The notes under the pieces were generated by a model. It searched no databases, had not been told where the DNA came from, and saw only the letters and a list, made by a program, of their open reading frames with translations. The position numbers and the translations under genes are program-made. A stretch of 64,000 bases of DNA from Dactylonectria macrodidyma (Eukaryota; Ascomycota; Sordariomycetes; Hypocreales; Nectriaceae): positions 1,302,001 to 1,366,000 of the forward strand of contig JAGMUV010000008.1 in NCBI GenBank assembly GCA_020744425.1, given 5' to 3'. This document shows positions 32,523 to 43,520 of the stretch, piece after piece (the first letter of the stretch is position 1; every line of letters begins with the position of its first letter).

Positions 32523-34727
32523 ATGCGTAAGTCCAGGATATTCCACTAACATCGGGTTCGCCGTTAATGGTAATAGGGATCGCTCGCTGGCTCTTGGGCA
32601 AGGGGTTGGAACACAACGGTGTCCTTCTCGGCAACGACGCATCGGGGAAAACCACGCTCCTCTACCGGCTGAAGCTTGGAGAAGCGGTCCAGGTGATTCC
32701 TACGATCGGCATCAACGTAGAAACCATCGAGTTCGCGGATGGCGGCAGCATCACACTGTGGGATGTAGGAGGCAAGTTACCTACCCTATACTCTCCTACG
32801 GCGAGACACTAATTTGGAACAGGTTGCGACCAGATGAGACATCTCGTCCGGTTTTACATTCTCAAAGAACGCTTCCTGGTGTTTCTGCACGACTGTAGTG
32901 ACGCTGAGAGGCTGGACTACTCTATTGAGCAGTTGCAAAGGGCGCTGGGATGGATGTCGGAGTTTGGATGCCGCTATATGTGGATTCTGCTGAACAAGCA
33001 GGATTTGCTTCCACCAGCGGAACGAGAGGCTATAGTCAACAAGATCCGGAACCGCTTTGAGTCAGAGATTTCCCCGTACCAAAACAGCCACTGCATCAAG
33101 GTTGTGGACCTCCCAGGGTTGAGCACCGCCTCTGGAGAGCAGCTGGATGTTGTGGTCAAGGATATCAGAGACACGCTGCAGCAGACGCCGCAGCCGTCGC
33201 AGAAGACAACAGCTGCGCAGGTCGAAGAGCTGGAGAAGGGACCAAGGGAGGAAGAGTTGGTTGATAGAGTCAAAGAGGCCAATGCGCAGGCTGATGATCC
33301 CAATCACTTTTGGGCGGCGTTTGTCCAAGGCGGCCTTGAGTCCTGGGACCACTACGCCCATCTCAGAGCGGGATATTTTGTCCTGTTTGAAGGTCTATCG
33401 GGAGGATCTAGTCTGCTCGATTGCGCCAGCCACTTCCTCGGTCTTCTCAAGGAGCTTAGGCAGAAGAATCCAGCCAAGTTTCGCAATACAGCACATCGGT
33501 ACGTCCCCTCCCTCGCTCCGAAGCAGAACACTAATAACTTCCAGAACCATGACCATCTTCTGGCTGTACCAGATTCAACTCGCTGCGGTGGCGTACAAGA
33601 CCGAGAAACACCTCGAAGAGTTCCCCTCGCGCGCCGACTTTGGGCAAATCATGCTCCTAACGCCGTCACTCATGAATACAGGGCTCTGGAAGGCATACTA
33701 CTCAAAGGACTTGATGTTCAGCCCTGCCGCTCGGGAGAACTGGCATCTTCCCGACCTCCAACCCCTTCCGCCGTTCAAGGGAAAGAAAGTCGTCTCAGAG
33801 CCGAGCCCTAGCACCGAAAAGGATCACTATAAACTCCCTCGCTTCGCCTTCTCCGTCGTACAAAAGACTCTCACATCGAAACTGAGACGAGGCGGCGTCG
33901 TCAAGCAGGCGCTCGCGGCGCTGCAGTCGTCGACAATCCGGCTCCGGGCGGCCGATCCTTCGGTGCCGCCGTACTCGGAGACGCAGGCGTACTTTTGGAT
34001 CCAGTTCGTCCACGCGTCGCTGCGATCTCTAGACGTGACGTCGTCTGCGCCGGCGTTTGACGGCCCCGCGACGGCGCTTTCGTTTGAGGCGTTTCGGACG
34101 CTGTTTGACGTGACGGGTGCGGAATGGAGGAGATATTACACACAGGATCTGTGGGAGGATATTTCGTCGCGTATGAGCTTTGTTAATCCGGACCTCAAGC
34201 CTCTCCCGAATGTCTTTGCGAGCCCATCGCAAGCCAAAGTTGATCTCGCCCGTCTGCGCATGGCAAACGCCGTCACAAACCGACTCGCTACGCCAGCAGA
34301 GCTACCTCCTCGCGAAGAGCTCGATTTCAACGCCGCCATCGTGGTCGACGAGGCGAACCTGATACCTGGGAGCAGCCTCAACGTGGGCATTCACGCAAGC
34401 CTCCTCCAGTATCTGCACCGCCACCTGTCGACGGAGAAAGGAGGGACGTCAGGGAAAGCGGCCGCCAAAACTGCGCTGGATCTGTCGGAGACCTTGGGCG
34501 CGACGCAGAGCATGTTCTGGGTTCAGCAGGCTCAGCTGTGCATGGCTGTCAGCGGCTCAGCGACGTTTGAAGAGTTTGTCACCAAGAATCCGCACTTGGC
34601 TTATGAAGATTTGCCTTTATCATACTACTCCCCTGAGCTGTGGTGGAGCAGTGAGGCCAAGGAGGTGTTTGTGCCGCCTGATCGAAGGCCTCTTTCTAGC
34701 ATTATATCTTCGTTGACTTCTAGGTAA
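32523..34727 (+). CDS. Arf-like small GTPase domain fused to a three-repeat C-terminal region
   Basis: Exons 32523-32526, 32577-32771, 32823-33498 and 33545-34727 encode 685 residues. Residues 1-170 are an Arf/Arl-type GTPase: P-loop GNDASGKTT, switch [12 protein letters not shown], switch II WDVGGCD, guanine-binding NKQD. The catalytic Gln of the usual WDxGGQ is Cys, and the N-terminus is MRIARW, without the Gly2 used for myristoylation, so hydrolysis and membrane attachment probably differ from true Arfs. The remaining 500 residues contain three diverged repeats of about 140 residues, each with an FW motif ([28 protein letters not shown]) and an end block (YYSKDLM with PDLQPLP, YYTQDLW with PDLKPLP, YYSPELW with PDRRPLS). 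The second intron appears to be GC-AG. I do not recognise the repeat domain. Confidence 0.8.
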
Positions 34728-35173
34728 TAAACGGAATATCGGTATAGGTGCTGAAGATCATGTACTTCTTATGTAATGGAACCATTAATTGAGTATAACA
34801 ACAAGAAACCTGTGACGATGTCTGAGGGGTTGCCTAGCATGGTGTTTTACATGAGGTGCCGTATAAACAGAGCACAGCGTGGTCAGTGTATTGATATCAC
34901 GGCCCTATTGTAGCGCCCTGAAGTCCCATAGGAGAGCCCGTTTGTGAGTCGCCATTCACAACACCAAGCAAACGCTCAAACAGATGGTAACGCCGGTGTT
35001 ATAATTCCGTCATTAGGCAATCAATTGAGCACCTGAAATCCATACAGCCAGAGCCTTGCAGCCTTAGCAGCTTCAGGCAGACCAATCCCTTTGCATGTTT
35101 CCTCCCGACCTTTCCTCATCCTCATTCTTTCTTCATCTCAACTAACGTCGACATACCTTAACTCGACAACACC
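34728..35173. other. Intergenic, 446 bp
   Basis: 3' flank of the Arf-like gene and promoter of the SNF2 gene. A TATA-like gtataaac lies at 34861, about 310 bp before the SNF2 start, and a C/T-rich tract precedes the start. Confidence 0.45.
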
Positions 35174-38100
35174 ATGCCCCCCAAGAAAAAGAAGCCTGAA
35201 AAGGCACCGTCTACCATCCCGGAGACACCCATATACACTGATGATCCCTTAGATGCTGCACGGTCTAGACATATGACACCGGATGAGTGGCGCCACGGGT
35301 GGGTGGTGGCCGTTTCCGAAAACAAGGCACCCATCCCGCAACTCGCCTTCCACAAAGTCCAGAGCAGCCCGGCATCGCCTGAAGAGATGGCTGTTATGGT
35401 TAAAGAGTGGAAGGGTCACGTTGCAAAGAATCAGATTCCAGTAGAAAGCCGCCTTCTCAAGGCGGACAAGATGGACTCGAATCAAGCGGCGCTTGTTGCC
35501 TACCTCGGACTAAAGGGATCGCACGAACTCTTCTACGTGCTCGATTGCAAATGTGAGTCAAGTCTTGCGATCATATTTGGTTGGACTAAGCTAATACTCA
35601 TAATTCAGGCCCCATCGTCCTTCAGCCACTTATCGCCCTCTTTGCCCGACAGGCCGAGAGCGCTGTCCGAAACAGAAGTACAGGACGCCGGATGCCACAT
35701 GTAACCAAGCTCTAGTCGAGCTTAGCTATACTGGACCTGGGCCTCCAGTGGTTGCACAAAGCCTGCCAGGCAGGTAGCCATGCCGACCACGTCCTGGTCA
35801 AGAAGAACCGGGAGAGAGACGACATATTCTTCTCTCGTAAAGACGTTCCCGATATGGAGGAGGTCGATCTACAACTTTCCATGTTTGCCGCAATGTTCCA
35901 GATTATGCGCTACATGCCCATGATGTTCTCTCAGCCTGTCATCGAGAAGAAGCAATCCGTCTGGGGTATACATCAGGAAGACTGGCACCGGGCCCATTCC
36001 CTTATATCTGCCTTCAAGTCGCGCCGTACAAAGATAAAGATGTACCCCTTTGAAGATGCGCCATTGCCTGCCAATCAAGCCCCATCTTGGTACGGCCTGG
36101 CAACTGCCGATGTGGTAGCTATGGACGAGAGCAGAGAGGCCGAGGTCGACAAGTCAATTGTTGCGCAAGAGTGGGCCAAAGAACTCGCCATGGTCGGCAC
36201 CTCGACCGACCAGTTTAACGCAGAGAGAATCTGGGCGATCGCTAACCCCGACGCCATTGCCACAGCCTTGGGGGAAACCGACCGCTTCAAGAGGATGACG
36301 AGATGCGAGCAGAAGAAGGCACTCGAAGACGTGGATGGACAGGTCCCCGACTTGATTTCAGAGGCGGTTTGCCAATCACTACAGGCCATCGCTCCAGGGA
36401 TCGACCTAGCAGCACAGCTCAAGAAGAAAAACATTGCCAAGAATGCGGACATGCCAGCCATGTCCAAGGATGACCGCGCGGTTCTCCTGTCTATGCTGCG
36501 GAAAAGGGCCAGCGTCTACTCAAAAGGCCTACCCGAGCACGCCACCCAACGTACGGCCGTAATGGACACGATTGCTGGGCAGAAGGGCATTCTTCAGGCA
36601 ATGGCTCATGCGGAGGCCGAAGTTTTGGGTTATGACGCTGGCGTTACACAACAGGTGGACGATGCCTTCAACCAGGCTCGCGAGGCGGAGCTTCATGAAC
36701 TCCACAAAACACGATCTTTACTTGGAGAGATCGTTCGTGGTGAGCAGGACATAGAACTCCTATGCAACAAACATGACATCAACGTCGACACGTTCCAGGT
36801 CAACCCGTACAACTCGCAAACCCGAGCCAAGGCACCCCAGATTTCAGGTACATCCTATTTCTATTCTATTTGCTTAACCTGACAGCACCATGCAGCTACC
36901 AGACAACACACCCGCAGTCTCCTGAGGAGAACTAGTCCAACTGTCACGTAAAAATACACTAACTATCGCCGTAGACGCCAATAGGCTTTCCGAACTCCTT
37001 CTGGACGCACCACGCTTTGCATTTCTCTTGAACGAGTGTGGGACAGGAAAAACCTTCACCATCTGCCTGACGCTCCAGATGATGATTAAACAGCGGAAAC
37101 TTGACATTGAAACGCGCCCCGGTCGACTATGGCCAGGTGAGAGGAAGTACAAACCAACTTTCATCTTCTCACCTGCTTCCACCCTTGACCAGACCTACAA
37201 TGAAATCAACACAATGTGGAATGGCGTGTTTCGGGTCTTTTGCCTCTACCAGACGAGGGACAATTGTCCAAACCCGGCTCGCAAGATGAACACCATTGAT
37301 TCAACTGCAGAAATGCAGGTCAAAATCGACGAGTGGGCGAAGGACCATGAGAATCCAGCAGTACGTTGCGCCATTCTGCCCATAAGCACCCCCATATCAT
37401 GACAAGCCTATGCTAATGTAACATCTAGACCGCAGGGATCATCGTCCTCACATCCTATCAGACAGGTCTCCAGCGTCTATCTGCCGCTGGCGAATCTATC
37501 AAACTGTCCTCCACCGAGCTAAAGCGACGGATGGCAAACGATGATCTTACGTTGGAAGAGGAAGAGGAACTTGAAGGTCTGCTTGAACAAGGATTAGCCG
37601 TCGAGAGCGTTGGAGGTGATGAAAGCACAACCACCCGCTCGCCTCCGGATCCAAGAAAAGGCAGAAGCGCCGCCTTCATCAAGGATCGTAGAAAGAAAGT
37701 CAAGAACGACGATTGGTTTCTCGTGGTGGCGGATGAGAGCCACTATATTAAGAACCCGACCACTGAAGCAAGCAAGCTGTTCAAACAACTTATCTGCGAC
37801 TCTAGACTCTTCGTCTCCGCCACGGCGATGTCAAACCACGTACGGGACATCGAGGGCTACCTCTGGCTGGCCTGGGATCCAGCGTGGTCTTTCGGGTATA
37901 AAGAAAAGGCTGACCCTACCCCTTCCTCAAGGTTTTACGACACCGGAACTTGGGATGAGATTTGTGAGCTGGGGCATAGCCATAGCTACGTCGAGACGGA
38001 TATTGATATTGACGAAGAGCGGCTGATTCATGGCTCGCCCCTCGACGAGGAGACCCTTTCGACGTCCCAGCGAAGACGACGGGCTGAGTATGAAGGTGCG

Positions 38101-39987
38101 ATCGAGAAAAAGCTCATGCCTCTATACCAATTCCACCCCCAGCTCTTCTCCGACTTTGCTAGTGAACACCAGTATAACCACGTGGTATCTGAGGCCGTCG
38201 GCGAAATGCTGCAATGGGTTGCAGTCAAGCGCGGAATGTTGACCCCAATAAAGCTCCCAGGTGACAGAGGGCGGACTTGTATGGGCGAGGGGATCGCCCC
38301 CCTCACAATCGAAACGGTCGAACTTGAGCCAAGCTACCAGGTGAGGTCAAGGCTGAAGCTGATAATCAGTCGGCTCATTGACAAAGTCATGATCATCGGT
38401 GATGCATACCTGCCAGAGCTCTTTCCCGGCGGCATGATGAAGTCGAGTGCGAAGTTGTGGAGAAATGGGGCAATCTACCGAAGACTGGCACTCGCCAGCA
38501 CTGACAGCCAGAATATTGCGTTAACCACCCCCACCACTAGACTGCTTCATCGCTTGAAGGATATGCACAGCGGTTGTGGTTCCGGTGCTCGAGAATATGG
38601 CTTTCGGGGGGAAGATGAAGATGCTCCAGTTTTCCACAAACACGATGCCCTGGACATTGATCAAGATGTCACCCCAGATAAGAGGAAGCGGCAGCTCAGA
38701 GCTCAGGCGAAGTCAAGACCAATCCCAGCCGCCGGAGCGGAAGAGGTCGATCGAGTGATGAGCCTGGATACTACAGGAGGACTCCAGTGGTATTTCTACA
38801 ATACCAATGACAACGGCCGCTACGGATACCCAACGGAAAGGCTCAACCTTGCTAGGTATGTCGTTTGGGAATCGCCAAAGTACGCTCGAGTTCTACAAAG
38901 GGTTCTCGAATTGACCGAAGAGGGTCACCGCATACTCATCTATGTAAACAATCCATTGACGTCTATGTAAGTTGTCTTTCTTTACCCCTTCAACAGTCAC
39001 TCAAGCTTCGATAGGATGGTCAATGCTTTACTCGTGTGTATTGGAATGAAGACACTTCATTACACAAGCAGGAACTCGCAAAATGAAAGAGACTCTGCAA
39101 TTGCCCGGTTTAATGATAGAACCAACGACTATCAATGTCTTATCACATCAATGAAGCTTGCAGCATTTGGGGTCAATTTCCATAAGGCTTGCCACCATGG
39201 TATAATAGTCGAGCCGCCCGAGAATCTAAGTATTTTACTCCACGCTACAGGACGACTCTGGAGAATCGGGCAGAAGCACCACGTACGCTGGGAGATATTG
39301 TATCTTCGGCATTCCTTCGACGCTTGGATCGAGTCGAGGAACCTTGAAAAGGCGGTGACAACGCTAGCTGCAGAGTGTAGCCTTGACCCGAGGATTACGG
39401 GCCAAGCAAGAATGATTGCATGCTTTGAGATGCTGCGGATTCAGCTCGGGCAGAAATGTTCCCGGTATCCGCGCACCAGGGTATCGTGGCATGAGCAAGA
39501 TAGTAGCGGAGTCGAGAGGGAAGGTTTCTTTTACTCGGAGCTGGGGCGATTCATCATAGCACACCCGGAGCTGGCTGCCTTCGTAGGAGACCAAAACATC
39601 AAGCAGATTGCCATGTCGTGGAAGATTGGCACCCCATTGACCGAGGACCACATTAACATGAGGATGCCCGAGCTTGAAGACGGTGTCAGGTTGGGAAACT
39701 TTGCCTCCGAAGACGACAAGGCCAACGACGAGAAAGAAACTGGCAGAAAAGAATCCCACGGGAAGAAGAAATCGGAGACCAGCAATAGTGAGCACGAGGG
39801 TCGGCGCGAAGACGATGCGAGTCTCACATCGAGACCTTCAAGCAGTGGGGACGTATCCAAGACTGCCGAGTCATTACAATCATCAAGCATTCAGGACGGC
39901 GAGCTCGGTATATCGACGGATAAGAAGAGAAGACATGCTTTCGCAGCAGATTTCACTAGGAAGAAGCGGAAGGAGGAAAAGTGGTGA
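35174..39987 (+). CDS. SNF2-family helicase-like protein
   Basis: Six exons (35174-35552, 35609-35677, 35726-36847, 36927-37360, 37429-38966, 39015-39987) keep frame and give 1504 residues. The C-terminal two thirds carry a SNF2 ATPase: motif I LLNECGTGKTFTICL, motif II VVADESHYIKNP (DESH), motif III SATAMSN, motif V/VI GRLWRIGQKHHVRWEI. SNF2 enzymes use ATP to move along DNA and remodel chromatin or displace proteins. The N-terminal 560 residues form a long helical region of unknown role; the extreme N-terminus (MPPKKKKPEKAP) and the C-terminal KKRRHAF and RKKRKEEK are basic NLS-like motifs. Introns 2 and 3 (48 and 79 nt) are inferred mainly because unspliced frames hit TAG (35716) and TGA (36923). 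If either is wrong the gene is disrupted. Confidence 0.75.
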
Positions 39988-40198
39988 GACTGCCGACGTC
40001 GAGACGAAGGCAGAGGCAGTGCTCAAGGATTCTCCCTCTATTGTTACTTGCCCAAGTTCAAGGCTAGGGGATCATGCTGCGTAATTGAAGGCCCTACTCA
40101 CTATATGTCTCTATCGCTTTGACTAATATCGCATTAAAGGACATCGTTATGTAGATCTGGAATAATGCACATGTCTCATCTAACATAACAGTTCGAGG

Positions 40199-42235
40199 CT
40201 AAAAACCCTCAGGAGGGTAGGCAGTGATTTCATGATCCACCACCCACCATCTAAACTCATCCTCTAGAATCCTGAAATCCCGTCCATTGCTGGCTTGATC
40301 CCTGACCTCAACCTGGTCGACCTGCCATATATCTGGCAACTCGAGGCTCCTCCACGAAACATCCTCGCCGCTGGTAGCAATGACGCGGATCATATCCCGC
40401 TGCGACTCCGGCCTGTTCGCCCGGCTCCAAATCTCACTAGGAAACTTGATCCCCATGGTAAAGCTCACTGACTTGCCCGGCCCCATCGCGTCGCGCGACC
40501 GCGTGCCCGGGTAGATCTGGCGGACGCCGAAGCCCGGGTGCAGGCTGAGTACGTTGAGGTATAGGTCGCCGTCACCCGTGTTCTTGAAGACGAATTTCAC
40601 CTTTAAGTTTGCGTCGCCTGGGTTGCTGGTCTCCGTGATGCTAAACTCGAATGGCGGGCTCTCCTGGCAGGATTCCTCGGGCAGGTCGAATAGGATCTGA
40701 CTGAATCGCGCGAGATGGGCGAGGGCTACGGCTGCTCGAGCCGCAAGTTGTAGGTCGCTAGTGCCCTTAAGATCTAGGCATTGTAAAGGGCCTTCGTATC
40801 CAATTAGTGAGGATGGGCCTGATACTGCAACGCCGTCGGGTCTCTGTTTGGTCAACGTGAGAACCTCTTTGTTCGGCGGAGAGCCATAGAATTCCTCTAC
40901 TTCGATGTTGCCCGTAAGCAGCTGGCCCAGTCTTTTGTATAGAGCCTCTTGGAACTCATCGCCAAGGGCCTCATGCACGTATACTTTAAACGTCTCATCT
41001 CCTAGGCCCCATTTCGACGTGACGACCTCGACGCTGCACTGTCCCGTGGCTAAATTACCTGAAGACAAGGTCGCCCGGCAATCCCCCTCATTAATCTTGT
41101 AAACGTCAAAGAAGACGCCGCGAAACAGAGGAATCTGCGCAAACTGCGTTCCTCGGCGGACGCCGTGGACTCTGCCGATAGGTACGATGATATCGGTCCC
41201 CTCGACCCGCGAGACGAGCGGATTCGTCAGGAAGGGCTCGTAGTTGTCGAAAAAAACCAGTCGGTCGCGCCCAAACACCTCGGGGTGCTGCTTGTGCGTC
41301 TCGAGGCGCTCTGCGACTTTTTCGCGCAGCACGCAGTACGTCGACGGCGTTGTATCGCGAAATGATAGAAGCTTCACGAGCTCATGAGTAAAGGCGCCGT
41401 AGGACTTGCCGTTGACTTTGACCTCTTTAGCTACCTCGTCGGCTTTGCAGGCTGCCATGAGGGTGAAGCCGTCTGGGTTGATAGACCAAGACTTTTCCAG
41501 CGCGGCGTTTCTTAAAGATGACTCGGTGGATGGTTCAGTTGATTGCTCAGCGGATGTCTCATCGTTTGCGTCTTCAGGTGTCTTCTCGCCCTCCTCGCCC
41601 GCCTCGCCCGCCTCGCCCGCCTCGCCTTCATCGCCTTCATCCGGATCATCGTCCCAATCCGCTGGCGTGCGAACCTTTTGATCATTCCTCCACGAGCCCC
41701 CAGAGTAGCAACTATCTAAAATGACAATGACCTGGACACCCTTCGCATTAAGCCGCTTCAGCCACTTGTTCAGCTCCCAGCCCCGTACCGGCGGCCCGTT
41801 GAGGCAAAAGTCGACCGTGAGCAGCGACGGGTCTTGGCGCCGGCCATTCGGCGACCCGGCAACGCAGGGTAGCAGGCCGCCGTGGCCCGAGTAATGGAAG
41901 AAGAAGATGTCGCCGGCCCGGGTTTCGGCCGTCACGGCGGCAAACGCCCGCTCGATGTTGGTGTAAGTGGGCAAGAGATCAGCGGGTTCCTTGGGCTTTC
42001 GGAACTGGCCTGCCCGGTCGCCGGGAGAAGACGTCAGGACGACTGGGTTCGTGACGCCGAAGCGATCTCGGACGACGGCTTTCATGAGGTTTATGTCGTT
42101 GACGCAGCCCCCAAGGTCGTTGATGGCCGCATCGCGCTTCTTGTTGGTCCCATTTTTGAGATACAGGTTGATGCCGACGAGCAGGGCAAAGCGCCGCTGC
42201 GAGTCTGGGCGGTCCATGTTCATGATGGAAGACAA
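40199..42235 (-). CDS. Caspase-fold (peptidase C14) protein
   Basis: A single-exon gene for 678 residues. Residues about 14-190 and 255-330 form a caspase/metacaspase fold: RRFALLVGINLYL at the first strand, catalytic His in HYSGHGG (His118) and catalytic Cys in ILDSCYSGG (Cys176). An acidic insertion with repeats of GEAGEAGEAGEEGE splits the fold at about residues 195-240, where processing loops of caspases lie. The C-terminal half includes a beta-rich domain (FEFSITETSNPGDANLKVKF, then DGDLYLNVLSLHPGFGVRQIYPG) resembling DUF4384-type modules attached to bacterial and fungal caspase-like proteins. Such proteases cut after basic or acidic residues and many act in regulated cell death. Transcribed divergently from the gene at 43521, and convergent with the SNF2 gene 211 bp away. 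The start could also be Met6 or Met8. Confidence 0.88.
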   Translation of the reverse strand: MSSIMNMDRPDSQRRFALLVGINLYLKNGTNKKRDAAINDLGGCVNDINLMKAVVRDRFGVTNPVVLTSSPGDRAGQFRKPKEPADLLPTYTNIERAFAAVTAETRAGDIFFFHYSGHGGLLPCVAGSPNGRRQDPSLLTVDFCLNGPPVRGWELNKWLKRLNAKGVQVIVILDSCYSGGSWRNDQKVRTPADWDDDPDEGDEGEAGEAGEAGEEGEKTPEDANDETSAEQSTEPSTESSLRNAALEKSWSINPDGFTLMAACKADEVAKEVKVNGKSYGAFTHELVKLLSFRDTTPSTYCVLREKVAERLETHKQHPEVFGRDRLVFFDNYEPFLTNPLVSRVEGTDIIVPIGRVHGVRRGTQFAQIPLFRGVFFDVYKINEGDCRATLSSGNLATGQCSVEVVTSKWGLGDETFKVYVHEALGDEFQEALYKRLGQLLTGNIEVEEFYGSPPNKEVLTLTKQRPDGVAVSGPSSLIGYEGPLQCLDLKGTSDLQLAARAAVALAHLARFSQILFDLPEESCQESPPFEFSITETSNPGDANLKVKFVFKNTGDGDLYLNVLSLHPGFGVRQIYPGTRSRDAMGPGKSVSFTMGIKFPSEIWSRANRPESQRDMIRVIATSGEDVSWRSLELPDIWQVDQVEVRDQASNGRDFRILEDEFRWWVVDHEITAYPPEGF
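41570..41630 (-). repeat. Acidic Gly-Glu-Ala coding microrepeat in the caspase insertion
   Basis: On the plus strand the 9-bp unit gcctcgccc and variants (ctcgcccgc) are repeated about five times, encoding GEAGEAGEAGEEGE on the minus strand within the caspase-fold insertion. Likely length-variable between strains. Confidence 0.7.
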
Positions 42236-43520
42236 AGAGGTTTTCGGCCTCGCAGCCGCAGGGCATCCCAGCCTAGCCTTTAATACAAATCCTCAGCCCT
42301 CAGCCGTAGCAAAATGAGCCGATCGGCGTGATAGCGCGTGACCTTGGGCTAATGCTGCAGGCATCTATTCTAATGCAGGTATCATATTCCTCTCGTCACA
42401 TTGCATGCCTCCACTCACGTCTCGCGGAGCTGGTCTCATGAGCCCCGCCCTCCTCTCCGCGAACCGAAAAGGCAACCAGTCTGCTTACACTCTGAGCCTG
42501 GGAATGTAACCCATGATTGGGATCGTTTTGGGCTTGCTGCCTGCGGCTGCGTTTATTGTCCACTCACGAGGGGTTGTTAGCCGCGGTGCCTGAATGTGCC
42601 TTGTTCTCTTTGGGACTGTGTGACATCAGGCTGGTCCGCGAAGGGTTGTGCATCAATTGGCTGGATCTGGATTGTTAGCTGTTTTACACAGCCTCGTTCA
42701 GCTACTAGATATGAAACACTTCACAACGGGATGGCTCATGATCATGAGTTAACCAGGTTGATTGATAAATGAAACCCCGCCATCTTGCACCACCACCTGC
42801 AAGTCTAAAAAGACGCAGTTGTCCGTGTGTTAAGCTACCATCCAATCAGAACCTATGGTCAACTTTAATCTCATCTCAAAACTTATATCGCCTCGCTCCC
42901 GGCATGACAATTCTGTAGGCGCAGATGAAAGGGTTAAGCATCACAGATCCACTTCGCTTAGCCACTGGACTCTTCAGCTCGTGTCTGGGGCCGTCTCTGG
43001 AAGAATGAAGACGGGATTGGATATGAGAATATGAGACGATACTGACACTCCGCCAAAACGACCCCATTGGTCGGCCATCATCGTATTTGCTATATGCAAC
43101 CGGCTCGCTTCAAGACCAATGGCCTTGGCTCCAGATCCGAAATGATCCAACGCCAGGACCGGTGTCAACGTATCAGCACAATTCAATTCCTTGCCAGTGC
43201 CTCATGTCCACTTGGGCACAGAGATCTTTGCTCTCGGTCGAGCCGGCCGTGTCAACTCGAAACATGTCTGATCAAACTCGAAACAGTCTTCTCACGGAAG
43301 CATTAAATCCATCACCCCACTAGATGGGCAGTGCCACGGCAGTGCTTACGAATGAAATGAAAACCCCGCATCCTTGCCACCAGCTGCGCAAAATTGCCCC
43401 TCCAAAAGTACTCTTCCAGAGGCCTCTGCATTCTACACGCCACCGCATCATCGAGTATTAAGCCACCATCCCACCGTCAATTCTCACCCAATTTTAAGTC
43501 AAGACATATTCGAAATCACC
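42236..43520. other. Divergent intergenic region, 1.28 kb, with a diverged duplicated promoter
   Basis: Between the caspase gene and the divergent gene at 43521. Two blocks, about 42764-42910 and 43351-43535, share segments in the same order: aatgaaaccccgc against aatgaaaaccccgc, ttaagctaccatcc against ttaagccaccatccc, and each ends at an ATG. The first block is followed by only ATGACAATTCTGTAG, so it looks like the decayed promoter and leader of a lost paralogue. Confidence 0.6.

Noticed and set aside
18016..35718. Idea that TAG is reassigned to a sense codon in this genome, from in-frame TAGs at 18016, 30447 and 35716
   Set aside because: Several clear genes end in TAG (F-box, GRDP, phosphatase), and each internal TAG can be removed by a plausible short intron.
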